From assembly GCA_017643215.1 (NCBI GenBank), contig JAEPNV010000006.1, positions 62,001 through 126,000 of the forward strand: DNA of 64,000 bases, in the 5' to 3' direction. Both the position numbers and the translations under genes were made by a program. The DNA comes from Roseibium sp. (lineage in GTDB: Bacteria > Pseudomonadota > Alphaproteobacteria > Rhizobiales > Stappiaceae). The notes beneath the pieces were generated by a model that was not told where the DNA came from, did not search any database, and saw nothing but the letters and a program-made list of their open reading frames with translations. This document shows positions 44,076-54,702 of this stretch, in pieces. The stretch's first letter is position 1, and the number at the start of each line of letters is the position of its first letter.

Positions 44076-45458
44076 ATGGCGGAGAAATGGACACCGGACA
44101 GCTGGCGGACAAAGCCGATCCTCCAGGTTCCGGATTATCCAGACCAACAGGCCCTTACGAGCGTTGAGCAGCGCCTGTCGACCTATCCGCCGCTTGTTTT
44201 TGCAGGTGAGGCGCGGGACCTGAAGCGGCAGCTTGCCGATGTTGCCGCCGGCCGCGGATTTCTGCTTCAAGGCGGCGACTGCGCGGAGAGCTTTGCCGAA
44301 CATCACCCCGATCACATTCGCGACTTTTTCCGGGTCTTCCTGCAGATGTCCGTCGTGCTGACCTACGCGGCAAGCCAACCGGTCGTGAAGGTTGGGCGGA
44401 TTGCGGGCCAGTTTGCCAAGCCGCGTTCGTCCAATATGGAAAAGAAGGGCGAAACCGAACTGCCCAGCTACCGCGGCGACATCATCAACGACATCGCGTT
44501 TTCCGAAAGCAGCCGGATTCCGGATCCGAGCCGGATGGCCATGGCCTATCGTCAGTCGGCGGCGACGTTGAACCTCTTGCGGGCGTTCGCGCAAGGCGGA
44601 TTTGCGGATCTTGATCAGGTGCATCAGTGGATGCTGGGCTTCATCTCAGACAGTCCGCAGGGGCATCGGTACAAGGAGCTGGCAGACCGGATCACGGAGT
44701 CCCTGGATTTCATGCGCGCCTGCGGTATTGACAGCGCATCGGTTCCGCAACTCCGGTCGACGGATTTCTTCACCAGCCATGAAGCGTTGCTCCTGGGCTA
44801 TGAAGAGGCATTGACCCGTGTCGATTCCACCTCCGGCGATTGGTATGCCACGTCCGGCCACATGATATGGATCGGCGACCGGACCCGTCAGCCCGATCAC
44901 GCCCATGTTGAGTTCTTCCGCGGGATCAAGAACCCTATCGGTCTGAAATGCGGTCCGTCCTTGACGCCGGATGGCCTGCTGGAGTTGATCGAAGTTCTCA
45001 ATCCGGACAACGAGCCGGGCCGACTGACCCTGATTGCCCGGTTCGGAGCGGACAAGGTGTTCGATCATCTCCCGCAATTGGTCCGGGCGGTCGAGCGCGA
45101 AGGCAAGACCGTCGTCTGGTCCTGTGACCCGATGCATGGCAACACGGTGACCGCGAACGGCTATAAAACCCGGCCTTTCGACAGGATCTTGAAGGAAGTC
45201 GAGGCGTTTTTCGCCGTTCATCGCGCCGAGGGCACCCATGCAGGCGGGGTCCATGTGGAAATGACCGGCCGGAACGTGACCGAATGCACCGGCGGTGCGC
45301 ACGCCCTGACAGCCGAGCAGCTCGGCGACCGGTACCACACGCATTGCGACCCGCGCCTGAACGCGGATCAGGCATTGGAACTTGCGTTCCTGATCGCCGA
45401 AAACCTGAAAAAGGAACGCGACGGGCGCCGCGGCAGCCTTGCGGTCGTCAACGGATAA
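44076..45458 (+). CDS. aroG: Class II 3-deoxy-7-phosphoheptulonate (DAHP) synthase
   Basis: The 460-aa plant/mycobacterial-type DAHP synthase starts the shikimate pathway from phosphoenolpyruvate and erythrose-4-phosphate. Diagnostic blocks are [45 protein letters not shown] and [13 protein letters not shown] 44076 has AGGAG about ten bases upstream. The gene stands alone and is closed by a strong hairpin at 45485-45517. The symbol follows common use for class II enzymes; aroF is also used. Confidence 0.95.
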   Translation: MAEKWTPDSWRTKPILQVPDYPDQQALTSVEQRLSTYPPLVFAGEARDLKRQLADVAAGRGFLLQGGDCAESFAEHHPDHIRDFFRVFLQMSVVLTYAASQPVVKVGRIAGQFAKPRSSNMEKKGETELPSYRGDIINDIAFSESSRIPDPSRMAMAYRQSAATLNLLRAFAQGGFADLDQVHQWMLGFISDSPQGHRYKELADRITESLDFMRACGIDSASVPQLRSTDFFTSHEALLLGYEEALTRVDSTSGDWYATSGHMIWIGDRTRQPDHAHVEFFRGIKNPIGLKCGPSLTPDGLLELIEVLNPDNEPGRLTLIARFGADKVFDHLPQLVRAVEREGKTVVWSCDPMHGNTVTANGYKTRPFDRILKEVEAFFAVHRAEGTHAGGVHVEMTGRNVTECTGGAHALTAEQLGDRYHTHCDPRLNADQALELAFLIAENLKKERDGRRGSLAVVNG

Positions 45459-45484
45459 CGGTGATTGGATCGGTATTGACCATC

Positions 45485-45517
45485 GAATCCCAAGACGGTT
45501 CCGCCGTCTTGGGATTC
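45485..45517 (+). terminator. Terminator of the DAHP synthase gene
   Basis: GAATCCCAAGACGG (45485-45498) and CCGTCTTGGGATTC (45504-45517) form a perfect 14-bp stem with a five-base loop, 26 bp after the stop codon. Confidence 0.75.
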
Positions 45518-45610
45518 TTACCCGTGTCATTTTTAATATCGATAAATTTGGAAAGCTTCCCTTAACGTCATAAACGCATAAGTAGAAAACGATTGCGTTG
45601 GGGGCTGGGA

Positions 45611-46141
45611 TTGACACGCGAATCCTTCGATCTGTCCGGCACGTCGGTGCTCTTGATCGACGACAACATCCATATGCGCAGCATCTTGCGCTCGGTGATG
45701 GCCGGATTTGGGATTCGGCAGGTTTTTGAAGCCGTTGACGGTGCCGATGGACTGGAAGCGGCGGTCGAGCGGGTTCCGGATCTCGTCTTGATTGATTGGA
45801 AGATGACGCCGCTTGGCGGTGCCGACTTCCTTCGCATTTTGCGCGGTGAAAGTGAGAGCGTTTTGAACACCATGCCGGTTGTGGTGATCAGCGCCTATTG
45901 CAGCAAGGCGACCATCGTGGAAGCCGCGCGGCTCGGTATCCACGGATTTGTCGCCAAGCCCTTCGCGCCGGCCGTTTTGTATAAGCGCATCACAAGTGTT
46001 CTTGTCCGCCAACAGCTTCACGGCCGCTCGCGCGGCGTGTCTGGCCTGCGCTCGCCCGACCGGCGGCACGGAAAGCCGGTCGCCGAAACACCGGCGCCGG
46101 CCGTTTCAGAAGAGCCAAAAGACGCCTTTGCCCTTTTATAG
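45611..46141 (+). CDS. Single-domain response regulator (CheY-like receiver with extended tail)
   Basis: The receiver domain is complete: acidic pair D17-D18, phosphoacceptor D62 (in VLIDWKM), conserved Ser in VVISAY and Lys in VAKPF. There is no DNA-binding or enzymatic output domain. A roughly 50-residue basic then Pro/Ala/Glu-rich tail follows (after about residue 128). The start is taken as TTG 45611, which has GGGGCTGGGA just upstream; TTG 45593 is the upstream limit. No histidine kinase is adjacent. With two chemoreceptors and a cyclase in the window, a motility or cell-cycle role is possible but unproven. Confidence 0.82.
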   Translation: MTRESFDLSGTSVLLIDDNIHMRSILRSVMAGFGIRQVFEAVDGADGLEAAVERVPDLVLIDWKMTPLGGADFLRILRGESESVLNTMPVVVISAYCSKATIVEAARLGIHGFVAKPFAPAVLYKRITSVLVRQQLHGRSRGVSGLRSPDRRHGKPVAETPAPAVSEEPKDAFALL

Positions 46142-46219
46142 GGCAGAGCTCGTTCATCCGCCGGAACGAAGCTGGTCCGCCGGATTGCAACTGACCGGAC
46201 CGCAAGCTAAACCTTGCGC

Positions 46220-47911
46220 ATGTCCAGCCAGTCCTCATCTTCCTCCCCCCTGGATCGCCTTCGAATTGCCGTCGCACAGGTGAATCCGTCCGTCGGCGAC
46301 GTCGCCGGCAACACCGACATGATCCGTACCGCTCGTAGACAAGCGGCTGATCAAAAAGCGGATTTGGTCCTGTTCCCAGAACTCGTCCTTTCAGGATACC
46401 CCCCTGAGGACCTGGTTCTGAAACCGGCCTTCGTTCAAAGCTGCCGTGATGCCGTTGAAGCGCTTGCCGCCGAGACAGCCGATGGCGGCCCGGGCCTCAT
46501 CGTTGGCGCGCCCTGGCGCGAGGACGATGGGCTTTACAATGCGGCCATCTTGTTGGATGCAGGAGAAATCCAGGCGGTTCGGTTCAAGAGTGATCTGCCG
46601 AATTACGGCGTCTTTGACGAAAAGCGCGTATTCAAGCCGGGGCCCTTGCCGGGGCCTGTCGGGTTTCGCGGCGTGCGGATCGGAGTGCCGGTCTGCGAGG
46701 ATATCTGGAATGACGAGGTCTGCGAGTGCCTTGCTGAAACCGGCGCGGAGCTGTTGCTCGTCCCGAACGGCTCGCCCTACTGGCAGAACCGGACCGAAGA
46801 GCGCCTTCAGATTGTCGTGGCACGGATCGTGGAAAGCGAATTGCCGCTGATTTACTGCAACCAGGTCGGCGGACAGGACGAACTGGTCTTCGATGGCGCC
46901 TCGTTCGCCTTGCAGGCGGATCGCACGCTGGCGTTCCAAATGCCCCAATTCCAGTCGGAGTTGTCCGTTTCGGACTGGGTCCGCAAGGCCGATGGCGGCT
47001 GGGTGTGCGAGGATGGCCCGCGCGCTGGCCTACCTGATTTGGATGAGGCCAATTGGCGGGCGTGTGTTCTGGGTTTGCGCGACTATGTCCTGAAAAACGG
47101 GTTTCCCGGAGTGGTGTTTGGGCTGTCCGGCGGCATCGATTCGGCCGTCTGCGCGGCCATGGCCGTGGATGCACTGGGCCCCGACAAGGTCCATGCGATT
47201 ATGCTGCCCTACCGCTACACGTCGAATGAAAGCATCAACGACGCCACCGATTGCGCCGCAGCGCTCGGCATTCGATACGACACGGTCCCGATCGGAGAAC
47301 CAGTGGAGGGATTTACCAGGATCTTGGACCCGCTGTTCAGTGGAACGCCGTCCGGAACCACGGAGGAGAATCTGCAGTCTCGGGCGCGCGGCGTTGTCTT
47401 GATGGCGATCTCCAACAAGTTCGGTCATATGGTTGTCACGACGGGAAACAAGTCGGAAATGTCGGTCGGATACGCAACGCTTTACGGCGACATGAATGGT
47501 GGCTTCAATCCGATCAAGGATCTTTACAAAACCCAAGTCTATCATCTGGCCGAATGGCGCAATCGGCATTGCCCCGATTGTATGTTGGGGCCCGATGGGG
47601 AAGTCATCCCTCCAAACATCATTACCAAGGTGCCGTCCGCCGAGCTTCGCGAAAACCAGACGGATCAGGATTCGCTGCCGCCTTATGATGCGCTGGACGA
47701 CATCCTGGCATGTCTGGTTGAAAACGAGATGGCGGTGAGCGAGATCGAGCGGCGCGGGCACGACAGAGGTCTCATTCACAAAATCGAAAATCTACTCTAC
47801 GTTGCCGAATACAAGCGCCGGCAGGCGCCACCGGGCGTGAAAATCACCGAGCGAAATTTTGGCAAGGACCGCCGATATCCGATTACCAACCGGTTCCGTG
47901 ACCGGTCCTGA
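46220..47911 (+). CDS. nadE: Glutamine-dependent NAD+ synthetase
   Basis: The 563-aa two-domain enzyme makes NAD from deamido-NAD. The N-terminal nitrilase-type glutaminase has its triad segments FPELVLSGYP (Glu), VRFKSDLPNYGVFDE (Lys) and GVPVCEDIW (Cys). The C-terminal synthetase has the PP-loop LSGGIDSAVCAA and the GDMNGGFNPIKDLYKTQVY block. The length is normal. ATG 46220 is preferred over TTG 46214. This complete housekeeping copy makes the short NadE-like protein at 23.1 kb look specialised. An MFS transporter gene follows. Confidence 0.95.
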   Translation: MSSQSSSSSPLDRLRIAVAQVNPSVGDVAGNTDMIRTARRQAADQKADLVLFPELVLSGYPPEDLVLKPAFVQSCRDAVEALAAETADGGPGLIVGAPWREDDGLYNAAILLDAGEIQAVRFKSDLPNYGVFDEKRVFKPGPLPGPVGFRGVRIGVPVCEDIWNDEVCECLAETGAELLLVPNGSPYWQNRTEERLQIVVARIVESELPLIYCNQVGGQDELVFDGASFALQADRTLAFQMPQFQSELSVSDWVRKADGGWVCEDGPRAGLPDLDEANWRACVLGLRDYVLKNGFPGVVFGLSGGIDSAVCAAMAVDALGPDKVHAIMLPYRYTSNESINDATDCAAALGIRYDTVPIGEPVEGFTRILDPLFSGTPSGTTEENLQSRARGVVLMAISNKFGHMVVTTGNKSEMSVGYATLYGDMNGGFNPIKDLYKTQVYHLAEWRNRHCPDCMLGPDGEVIPPNIITKVPSAELRENQTDQDSLPPYDALDDILACLVENEMAVSEIERRGHDRGLIHKIENLLYVAEYKRRQAPPGVKITERNFGKDRRYPITNRFRDRS

Positions 47912-47961
47912 CCGGATCGGACTGGCCGGCTTCAAGGTTTCCAGCGCGGAAGGGCCGTGGC

Positions 47962-49191
47962 GTGACCGGATTGACCTTCCTGCGTGACAATGGCCGCTGG
48001 CTCGCGTTCGGCTACCTGCTGACGTTCTTCTCCGGTTTTGGCCAGACCTTTTTCATCGCGCTGTTTGGCGGCGAGTTTCGCGCCGAGTTTGGTCTCACCC
48101 ACGGCGAATTCGGGCTCATCTACATGTTGGCCACGCTGGCCAGCGCTGCCCTGTTGCCATTGGTGGGCCAGTCTGTCGACCACTATCAGATCCGGAGCGT
48201 AGCGGTGTGGGTGGTGATCGGGCTTTCGATCTTCTGTTTCGCGATGGCCGGAGCCCAGGCGGCCTGGATGCTGTTTCCGATCATCTTTGGCCTGCGTCTA
48301 TGCGGCCAGGGCATGATGAGCCACACGGCCATGACCGCCATGGGCCGCTGGTTCGTGGCCCGGCGGGGCCGGGCGGTGGCGTTCGCCATGTTGGGACTTC
48401 CGACCGCCGAGGCCCTCTTGCCGCTCAGCTTTGTGGCCTTGTCCTCCTGGGCGGGATGGCGGTTTGCATGGATGGCGGCCGCCGCGTTGCTGGTCATCGT
48501 CGCGCTGCCGGCCGTTCTGCTTCTCCTGAAAAGTGACCGTCACCCGAAAGGTGCCAGTTCCGACGGAGAAATGGCGGCGGGCCGTCATTGGACGCGGGCC
48601 GAGGTGGTTCGTGATCCGTTGTTCTGGATGGTCTGCGCCGGAATTCTGGCCCCGCCGTTCATTGGAACGGCGATCATGTTCCACCAGGTCTATCTCGTCG
48701 AACTGCGCGGCTGGTCTTTGGAGCTGTTCGCCAGCGCCTTCATCGTGATGGCTGCCGTTTCGGTGCTGTCGTCTCTTGTGATGGGAAGCCTGATCGACCG
48801 GTTCAGCGCAAGCCGCCTTCTGCCATTGGTGCTTGTGCCCATCACGCTCGGATGCCTCGTCCTGGCGGTCTTGCACGATCCAATCGCCGCTTACCTTTTC
48901 ATGGCGCTGCTGGGCCTGAGCAATGGAAGCACTTTCACGCTGATCGGGGCGATTTGGCCGGAGGTTTACGGAACGCGCCATGTCGGGGCGATCCGGTCGG
49001 TCGCCTTTGCCCTGATCGTTTTCGCATCGGCCGCCGGTCCGGGTGTGATGGGCGGGCTGATTGATGCGAATGTGTCCTACGACGTGCAATTGGCGTTGAT
49101 GAGCCTCTACTGCCTGGCTGTGACCGGTCTATTAACGTTGGTTTCTCGGAAATTCGGCCTACGCCTTTTTGTCGGCGATACACGCATCTAA
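47962..49191 (+). CDS. MFS transporter
   Basis: The 409-aa protein has twelve hydrophobic segments with the two-half MFS pattern. The cytoplasmic loop 2-3 motif appears as VGQSVDHYQIRS and the equivalent second-half loop as GSLIDRFSASR. The FSGFGQTFFIALFGGEFRAEF start resembles the bacterial OFA/NarK-like group. GTG 47962 is preceded by GGAAGGG. Substrate and direction are unknown; it lies 50 bp after nadE and 41 bp before gltX, so the three may be co-transcribed. Confidence 0.85.
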   Translation: MTGLTFLRDNGRWLAFGYLLTFFSGFGQTFFIALFGGEFRAEFGLTHGEFGLIYMLATLASAALLPLVGQSVDHYQIRSVAVWVVIGLSIFCFAMAGAQAAWMLFPIIFGLRLCGQGMMSHTAMTAMGRWFVARRGRAVAFAMLGLPTAEALLPLSFVALSSWAGWRFAWMAAAALLVIVALPAVLLLLKSDRHPKGASSDGEMAAGRHWTRAEVVRDPLFWMVCAGILAPPFIGTAIMFHQVYLVELRGWSLELFASAFIVMAAVSVLSSLVMGSLIDRFSASRLLPLVLVPITLGCLVLAVLHDPIAAYLFMALLGLSNGSTFTLIGAIWPEVYGTRHVGAIRSVAFALIVFASAAGPGVMGGLIDANVSYDVQLALMSLYCLAVTGLLTLVSRKFGLRLFVGDTRI

Positions 49192-49232
49192 GGGGCTTGC
49201 CGATCCCGCGACTTACCGCTACCTGAACGGCC

Positions 49233-50597
49233 ATGACAGTGACCGTTCGTTTTGCACCGTCCCCGACGGGCCATATTCATATCGGCAACAGCCGCACCGC
49301 ACTCTTCAACTGGTTGTTCGCCCAAAAGGCGGGCGGTCAGTTCATCCTCCGCTTTGACGACACAGATCTTGAACGCTCGCGGGCCGAGTTCGCCGACGCC
49401 ATCGCCGCCGATCTAGTCTGGCTGGGGATTGAGCCGGATCGGGTCGAGCGGCAATCGCGCCGTGTCAGTGCCTATGACGCGGCGGCGGAAAAGCTGAAGG
49501 CCGCCGGTCTTCTGTACCCGTGTTACGAGACGCCGGACGAGCTGGAGCGCCGGCGCTCGCGTGCGAGGGCGCTTGGCCGCCCGCCCGTCTACGACCGGGC
49601 CGGGATCATGCAAACCGCGGAGCAGCGGGCGACGTTCGAAGCCGAAGGGCGGCGGCCGCACTGGCGGTTCGTCCTGCCCAACCATGAGGGTGATCCGGCC
49701 GTGACCCGCCGGACCGAAATCGGCTGGACAGACCTGTGCCGCGGCGACCAATCCGTCGACCTGGCGTCCCTGTCAGACCCAGTTCTAATCCGTGAAGACG
49801 GTAGCTATCTCTACACCCTGCCATCGATTGTGGACGACATCGAGATGGGCGTCACCCACGTGATCCGCGGCGAGGATCATGTCGCGAACACCGGTGTTCA
49901 GTTGGCCATTTTCCAGGCCCTTGGCGCGCCGGCACCCGTATTCGGGCACCACAATCTTTTGACGACGCGCGACGGCGAAGGGCTTTCCAAACGCAAAGGC
50001 GCATTGTCGATCGGCTCGCTGAGAGAAAGCGGCCTGGAACCCATGGCGGTGGCCTCCCTGGCGGTTCTGACCGGGACGAGCCAGGCTGTGGAGGCTGTTG
50101 CCGACATGTCCGTATTGGCGGAACGTTTTGATCTGGCGACGGTATCCCGTTCGGCAGCGAAATTCGATCCGGCCGATCTCGACGGATTGAACGCCAAACT
50201 CGTGCACGACATGCCGTTTTCCGCGGTCGCCGACCGGTTGTCCAACCTCGGGATCGCGGCGGACGAGGCATTTTGGACCGTGATCCGGGGAAACTGCACC
50301 AAGGTGGCCGACGCGCAGATTTATTGGAACATTGTCGAAGGCCGGATCGACAGCCTGGTCGATGACGAGGATCGCGACTATCTCCTGGCCGCCCGTGGCC
50401 TGTTGCCGGAGGGCGAGATCACGTTGGAGACGTGGGGCGCCTGGACCGGAGCCGTCAAGGCGGAAACCGGGCGCAAGGGCCGGGCGTTGTTCATGCCGTT
50501 GCGCCGGGCGCTGACGGGCCTGGATCATGGACCGGACATGAGGGAATTCCTGCCGCTTATTGGGCGACAAAATGTTCTGGCCCGACTACCCGGATAG
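49233..50597 (+). CDS. gltX: Glutamyl-tRNA synthetase
   Basis: The 454-aa class I synthetase charges tRNA-Glu (and tRNA-Gln in organisms using GatCAB). The HIGH motif is [10 protein letters not shown] and the KMSKS-type loop is GEGLSKRKG. The catalytic FDDTDLERS and [25 protein letters not shown] blocks are present. Many alphaproteobacteria have two GltX paralogues; the length here fits the shorter one, so gltX2 is possible. Its last 41 bp overlap the convergent DUF2865 gene. Confidence 0.94.
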   Translation: MTVTVRFAPSPTGHIHIGNSRTALFNWLFAQKAGGQFILRFDDTDLERSRAEFADAIAADLVWLGIEPDRVERQSRRVSAYDAAAEKLKAAGLLYPCYETPDELERRRSRARALGRPPVYDRAGIMQTAEQRATFEAEGRRPHWRFVLPNHEGDPAVTRRTEIGWTDLCRGDQSVDLASLSDPVLIREDGSYLYTLPSIVDDIEMGVTHVIRGEDHVANTGVQLAIFQALGAPAPVFGHHNLLTTRDGEGLSKRKGALSIGSLRESGLEPMAVASLAVLTGTSQAVEAVADMSVLAERFDLATVSRSAAKFDPADLDGLNAKLVHDMPFSAVADRLSNLGIAADEAFWTVIRGNCTKVADAQIYWNIVEGRIDSLVDDEDRDYLLAARGLLPEGEITLETWGAWTGAVKAETGRKGRALFMPLRRALTGLDHGPDMREFLPLIGRQNVLARLPG

Positions 50598-51999
50598 AGC
50601 CGCGGCCGTCCCTATTCACCGCCGCGCCGGTATCGGGATCCCGTTTTGAAAAGACCGGATCCGATGTCCCTTTGCCTCGGTCAGCCTGACCGATCGCGGG
50701 AGGGGCGCCGGATGGCGTTGATCCAAGCACCGGCAGGGATGCTGTCCCGCCATCGGGATCGGCTGGTTTGGGGGGGTCGGCTTTTGACGGATTGGCCGCC
50801 GCCGGTACGATCGGTATGATCGGTGCGGTCGGATCGAAACCTTCCTGGAGGTTCATCCGCGTGCCCGGATCCGCATAGGCGGGCAACTGGTCACGCGCCA
50901 ATGGGACCGTTGAATAGGGCCCACGGAAGCCGGCAAGGCCAAACTCCGTATCGACCGGCAGGGACCAGGCCACGGTCGTTGGGCGGAGCGGGTCGGACGC
51001 GGCGGTTTGCGGATCGCTGCTCGTTGACAGCGCTTGCAACCGCCCCGTTGCGGCCGTTGTGGTCGCGGACCGGCAGCTGCATCCGTCGACATATTCGCGG
51101 CGGAACCGATAGGCATTGGCATGATCGGTGTAGGCGATGCCGGTGAGCGAAACCATTTCCTCCTGCATGCCGCCCGGATTGCGGTGAACAAACAGGTCGG
51201 TTTCCGCCGCCGGGCACATTTCGGCGCACCGCGCGGCATCGTTGGCAAACTGGTCTTTTCCGGTTGAAAAACTGACCGGAAAGAAAAAGCCGTCGCAAGT
51301 CCGCACGCACAACGTGCGGTAGGTTCCCCCGGTCGGAAGGGACAGCCGCTTGCGCTGTCTGTCTTGTGCGGCTCGGGCACGTATTTGGGCAAGGTCCTGT
51401 TCCGCTGACCGGGCCTCGTCGCCCCGCCCGGATTGCGCCAGGACGACCCGACCGCTGGGCAAGGTCCGGTATTCCTGCGGCTTGCCGCTGTTTTGGGAGG
51501 AGAACAGACGGCCGAAGAGGCCTCGTTCCTGTCCGCCCGATCCCGCGTTCGCCTGCCGCGGCTTCTGCGTTTGCCCCGACCCGCACTTCTGCCGGGCCAT
51601 TGCGGCGCGGATCTGACCGGCCTTCGATCCGGATGTACTTGCCAAACGCTTGTCGATGGCGGCCAGGTTGGTCTCCATGCGGCTGATTTTTTGCATCAAG
51701 CCATCGCACCTTTGCCCCGCCGATGCCGTTCCGCAGCGGAAATGGCGCGCGTCACGCCGGGCGGCCGCAATGGCCCTTTGCTGTTGCTCGGACGCCGTCC
51801 GCCATTTTTGCGCCTCCGCACCAGCGCTTGAATTTTCCGCGCGTGTCAACTGTGCCTGCAATTGCGAACAGGACGCCGCATATGCGGGCCCGGACAGCGC
51901 GATGGTGCAAAGGCCCGCAACAACAAGCGGCCAACGGATGATTTTAACGACCACTGTGCCCGCACCGCCGACCAGACCGGTCATGGCTTCCCTCATCAA
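50557..51999 (-). CDS. DUF2865-domain exported protein
   Basis: The 480-aa protein has a signal peptide (hydrophobic [21 protein letters not shown] near residues 23-42), a helical Gln/Arg/Ala-rich first part, and a DUF2865 domain. That domain includes [39 protein letters not shown] and VDGCSC, with regularly placed cysteines that probably form disulfides. The C-terminal 100 residues are Pro/Ala/Asp-rich and likely disordered. DUF2865 proteins are found in Hyphomicrobiales; their role is unknown, probably in the envelope. ATG 51999 or ATG 51984 may be the start. Confidence 0.85.
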   Translation of the reverse strand: MMREAMTGLVGGAGTVVVKIIRWPLVVAGLCTIALSGPAYAASCSQLQAQLTRAENSSAGAEAQKWRTASEQQQRAIAAARRDARHFRCGTASAGQRCDGLMQKISRMETNLAAIDKRLASTSGSKAGQIRAAMARQKCGSGQTQKPRQANAGSGGQERGLFGRLFSSQNSGKPQEYRTLPSGRVVLAQSGRGDEARSAEQDLAQIRARAAQDRQRKRLSLPTGGTYRTLCVRTCDGFFFPVSFSTGKDQFANDAARCAEMCPAAETDLFVHRNPGGMQEEMVSLTGIAYTDHANAYRFRREYVDGCSCRSATTTAATGRLQALSTSSDPQTAASDPLRPTTVAWSLPVDTEFGLAGFRGPYSTVPLARDQLPAYADPGTRMNLQEGFDPTAPIIPIVPAAANPSKADPPKPADPDGGTASLPVLGSTPSGAPPAIGQADRGKGTSDPVFSKRDPDTGAAVNRDGRGSIRVVGPEHFVAQ

Positions 52000-52449
52000 A
52001 GGTTAATCAATGACTAATGAATTTGGCGGCCACTATCTAAAGATGTCGCGACGATAGCAAGCAAAGCCGTGCATTCAGGTTAATGAGGCAAAGACCTGTC
52101 GGATCGGCCCGATATTGCCGAATTGCCACCACAATACGGCCTGTTTGACCCGATACCGGTGCGGACATGATTATCGGATACGCCTGTTTACTGCGCACGC
52201 ACAATCCGGTCGAAGTACCGGCAGTTGCGACGACCGTATCTTGCCTCAGCAACCTCTAGTATTTGCAATGAAATCGAGAACGAATTGTTGAAAAATGCAA
52301 ATTGTCTCGCTTTTCGTTCAGGGTTGAAATTGCGAATCAAACCGAAAACCTGACAGGCTTATCTTGCGTAAATTGACAAAGACGAACGTCGTTTCCATCG
52401 GTGGGTCACAGGCCGGAGTGAACGGCATGGCAGAAAAGCGGGACCGGCT
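52000..52449. other. Divergent intergenic region, DUF2865 / MBL-fold gene
   Basis: These 450 bp should carry both promoters. TTGACA at 52373-52378 is a good -35-like hexamer, but no -10-like sequence follows at 16-18 bp. No supported gene or strong hairpin was seen. Confidence 0.45.
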
Positions 52450-53646
52450 ATGAACAAACACTTTGCCTTGATCGAGGATACCGAGGAAAAACCTGCCACG
52501 TTTACCAAGGTCGGGCCAGGCTGCTATGCCTTCACGACGGATGGCGACCCAAATTCCGGCGTCATCATCGGCGAGACCTCGGTCCTGATCGTTGACGCCC
52601 AGCCAACACCGGCCGCCGCGCAAAAGGTGATGGACTGCGTCCGGTCTGTGACCGACAAGCCCATCAAATACGTTGTGCTGACCCATTATCACGCTGTCCG
52701 GTCTCTTGGCGCCAGCGCCTATGAGGCCAGCGACATCATCACGTCGGATCTCACCAAACGGCTGATCGCCAAGCGCGGCGAAGCCGACTGGGCCGCGCAA
52801 AACAGCCGCTTCCCGCGGCTCTTCAAAGACGGCGGCGATATTCCCGGTCTCACATGGCCAACGCTGAGTTTTGCCTCGTCGATGTCGCTGGATCTTGGCG
52901 GGCGCGAAGTCCGGCTGATGCATCTTGGCCGCGGTCATACGATGGGTGACGTGGTCGTGTGGGTGCCTGGCTCAGGGGTCTTGTTTGCCGGCGATTTGGT
53001 TGAGAACAAGGCGGCGTGCTATTGCGGCGACGCCCATTTGGCGGACTGGCCGCGGGCGCTTGAGCGGATTGCCGCGTTTCGACCCAAGGCGATTGTGCCA
53101 GGGCGGGGAAATGCCGTGGTCGGATCGACGGAAGTGGCCGATGCGATGGCCGAAACCCGCGACTTCATCGTCACTTTACGCGAGACGGCGGCCGACTGCG
53201 TCGATGCCGGCAAGGGGCTGAAAGACACGTTCGTTTCCGTCAAACAGGTGATGGACGGCAGGTTTGGCGCGTACGCGCTTTATGATCAGTTCATGCCGTT
53301 CAACGTTGCGCGCGCCTATGACGAGGCTCTCGGCCTGGATCGGCCGCAGACCTGGACACCGGAACGCGACGAGGATCTTTGGGACGCGCTTTACGGCGCC
53401 GCCGATCCTGCACCGGAGCCGGAATTGACCTTGGTGGAGGATGGCCCGGACGCGCTGCCAGAAACACCAAGGACAGAGCCGGATAAGCATTCTGTGTCTG
53501 CGACGGCAGACGAGGCCGGCGCAGAGCTTGATCCAGTTTTGGAACTTGATGACACTCAAATCATCTTCGAGAGCGCCGAACAGACGGACTTGGATGCAGA
53601 AGGGCCGGCACGGGAATCCAGAACGCCGGCGCTGTCAGGGGCTTGA
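52450..53646 (+). CDS. Metallo-beta-lactamase-fold hydrolase with altered zinc site and acidic tail
   Basis: The 398-aa protein has the MBL fold with the family's first histidine motif as THYHAVRSLGA. The H-x-H pair remains, but the usual Asp and His of HxHxDH are Val and Arg. GHTMGDVVVW and FAGDLVEN, the third-His and bridging-Asp motifs, are present. The last ligand motif PGHG reads VPGRGN. One metal site (three His) thus seems kept and the other lost. Residues after about 315 form a long acidic, low-complexity tail (many Glu, Asp, Pro). The reaction is unknown. ATG 52450 is the start. Confidence 0.82.
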   Translation: MNKHFALIEDTEEKPATFTKVGPGCYAFTTDGDPNSGVIIGETSVLIVDAQPTPAAAQKVMDCVRSVTDKPIKYVVLTHYHAVRSLGASAYEASDIITSDLTKRLIAKRGEADWAAQNSRFPRLFKDGGDIPGLTWPTLSFASSMSLDLGGREVRLMHLGRGHTMGDVVVWVPGSGVLFAGDLVENKAACYCGDAHLADWPRALERIAAFRPKAIVPGRGNAVVGSTEVADAMAETRDFIVTLRETAADCVDAGKGLKDTFVSVKQVMDGRFGAYALYDQFMPFNVARAYDEALGLDRPQTWTPERDEDLWDALYGAADPAPEPELTLVEDGPDALPETPRTEPDKHSVSATADEAGAELDPVLELDDTQIIFESAEQTDLDAEGPARESRTPALSGA

Positions 53647-53768
53647 CCGGCGGGTTTGAGCGCTGAATGCGTTTCGCCCGCCGCAAATGGTCAGTCGGCA
53701 CATATTATGGACACCACTCAAAACGCTCCCCACATGGTGGCCAGTGAATGTAAAAAGGGAAGCGTTTG

Positions 53769-54278
53769 ATGCGTGTCTTGCTGGGGCTGGTGTTGGCCCT
53801 TTGTTTTGCGGTTACGCCGGTTGCTGCCGCGGATGAACCGGATCTGATCTTCAAGAAATCGACCGTCTGGAAGTTCTTGACGCCCGATCACAAGCTGGCC
53901 ACCTATGCGGTCGATGATCCACTGATCGATGGTGTTGCCTGTCATTTCACGGTGCCGGAAAAAGGCGGAATTTCGGGCTGGATCGGCGTCGCGGAGGAAG
54001 TCTCCGATGTCTCCTTGGCCTGCCGCCAGGTCGGTCCAATCGCTTTCAAGGAGGATTTCGAACAGGGCGAGGAAATGTTTCGCCAGCGCCGGTCGCTGTT
54101 GTTCAAGAAAATGCGGATCGTGCGCGGCTGTGATGAAAAACGCAACGTATTGGTTTATTTGGTCTATTCCGACAAGCTGATCGAAGGCAGTCCCAAGAAC
54201 TCCACGTCAACCGTGCCGATCATGCCGTGGGGCGATCAAATGCCGCCGCGGTGCGCGGATCACCTGTCGGGTTCGTAA
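53769..54278 (+). CDS. creA: CreA-family exported protein
   Basis: The 169-aa protein has a signal peptide (MRVLLGLVLALCFAVTPVAAA) and the CreA core: a DPLIDGVACHFTVPEKGGISG segment, two conserved cysteines, and the VYSDKLIEGSPKNSTSTVP block near the end. CreA proteins are periplasmic, widely conserved in proteobacteria and of unknown function. ATG 53769 starts the signal peptide. It lies 122 bp after the MBL-fold gene in the same direction and ends 7 bp before the convergent ArsR gene. Confidence 0.88.
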   Translation: MRVLLGLVLALCFAVTPVAAADEPDLIFKKSTVWKFLTPDHKLATYAVDDPLIDGVACHFTVPEKGGISGWIGVAEEVSDVSLACRQVGPIAFKEDFEQGEEMFRQRRSLLFKKMRIVRGCDEKRNVLVYLVYSDKLIEGSPKNSTSTVPIMPWGDQMPPRCADHLSGS

Positions 54279-54285
54279 GACGGGT

Positions 54286-54630
54286 CTATTTGTGCCGCCC
54301 GGCGACGGCCACAGGCATGTCGGCGCCGGCCGCGTCGTCGGCGCAGAAGTTCTGATAGAGCACCGCCATGATTTGCGCCGCCGCGGCGCTGACCAGCCGA
54401 TAGTGGATGGTCGTGCCTTCCCGCCGGGTTTCCACAAGCCCTTGGCTGCGCAACAAAGACAGTTGCTGCGACACGGTCGGCATCCGCATGCCGGTTTTTT
54501 CCGCCAGGTCCCCAACGCTGCATTCCGTGTCCCACATATGACACATCAGCATCAGCCGTGGACCGGACGCGAGCATTTTAAGAAACTGTGCCGCGTCCTC
54601 GGCATTCTCTTCCAGGGCTTTTTGATCCAT
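54286..54630 (-). CDS. ArsR-family transcriptional regulator
   Basis: This 114-aa winged-helix repressor has the helix-turn-helix in SVGDLAEKTGMRMPTVSQQLSLL and the beta-wing in TRREGTTIHYRLV. Two cysteines (in LMCHMWDTECSV) flank the start of the recognition region and could sense a thiol-reactive signal or metal, as in BigR/SqrR-type proteins. However, the exact cysteine positions of those proteins cannot be confirmed here. A possible 62-aa membrane-protein gene lies just upstream on the same strand. Confidence 0.87.
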   Translation of the reverse strand: MDQKALEENAEDAAQFLKMLASGPRLMLMCHMWDTECSVGDLAEKTGMRMPTVSQQLSLLRSQGLVETRREGTTIHYRLVSAAAAQIMAVLYQNFCADDAAGADMPVAVAGRHK

Positions 54631-54702
54631 CCGCAGACCTTGCCAAAAAAGCCTTTTGGCCGCAAGCGGCCGTCTTGGCGCGGCTGCGTGACAGAACGGA
54701 GC

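Noticed and set aside
52373-52400. TTGACA as a promoter for the MBL-fold gene
   Set aside because: No -10-like hexamer lies 16-18 bp downstream; left only as a note in the intergenic entry.
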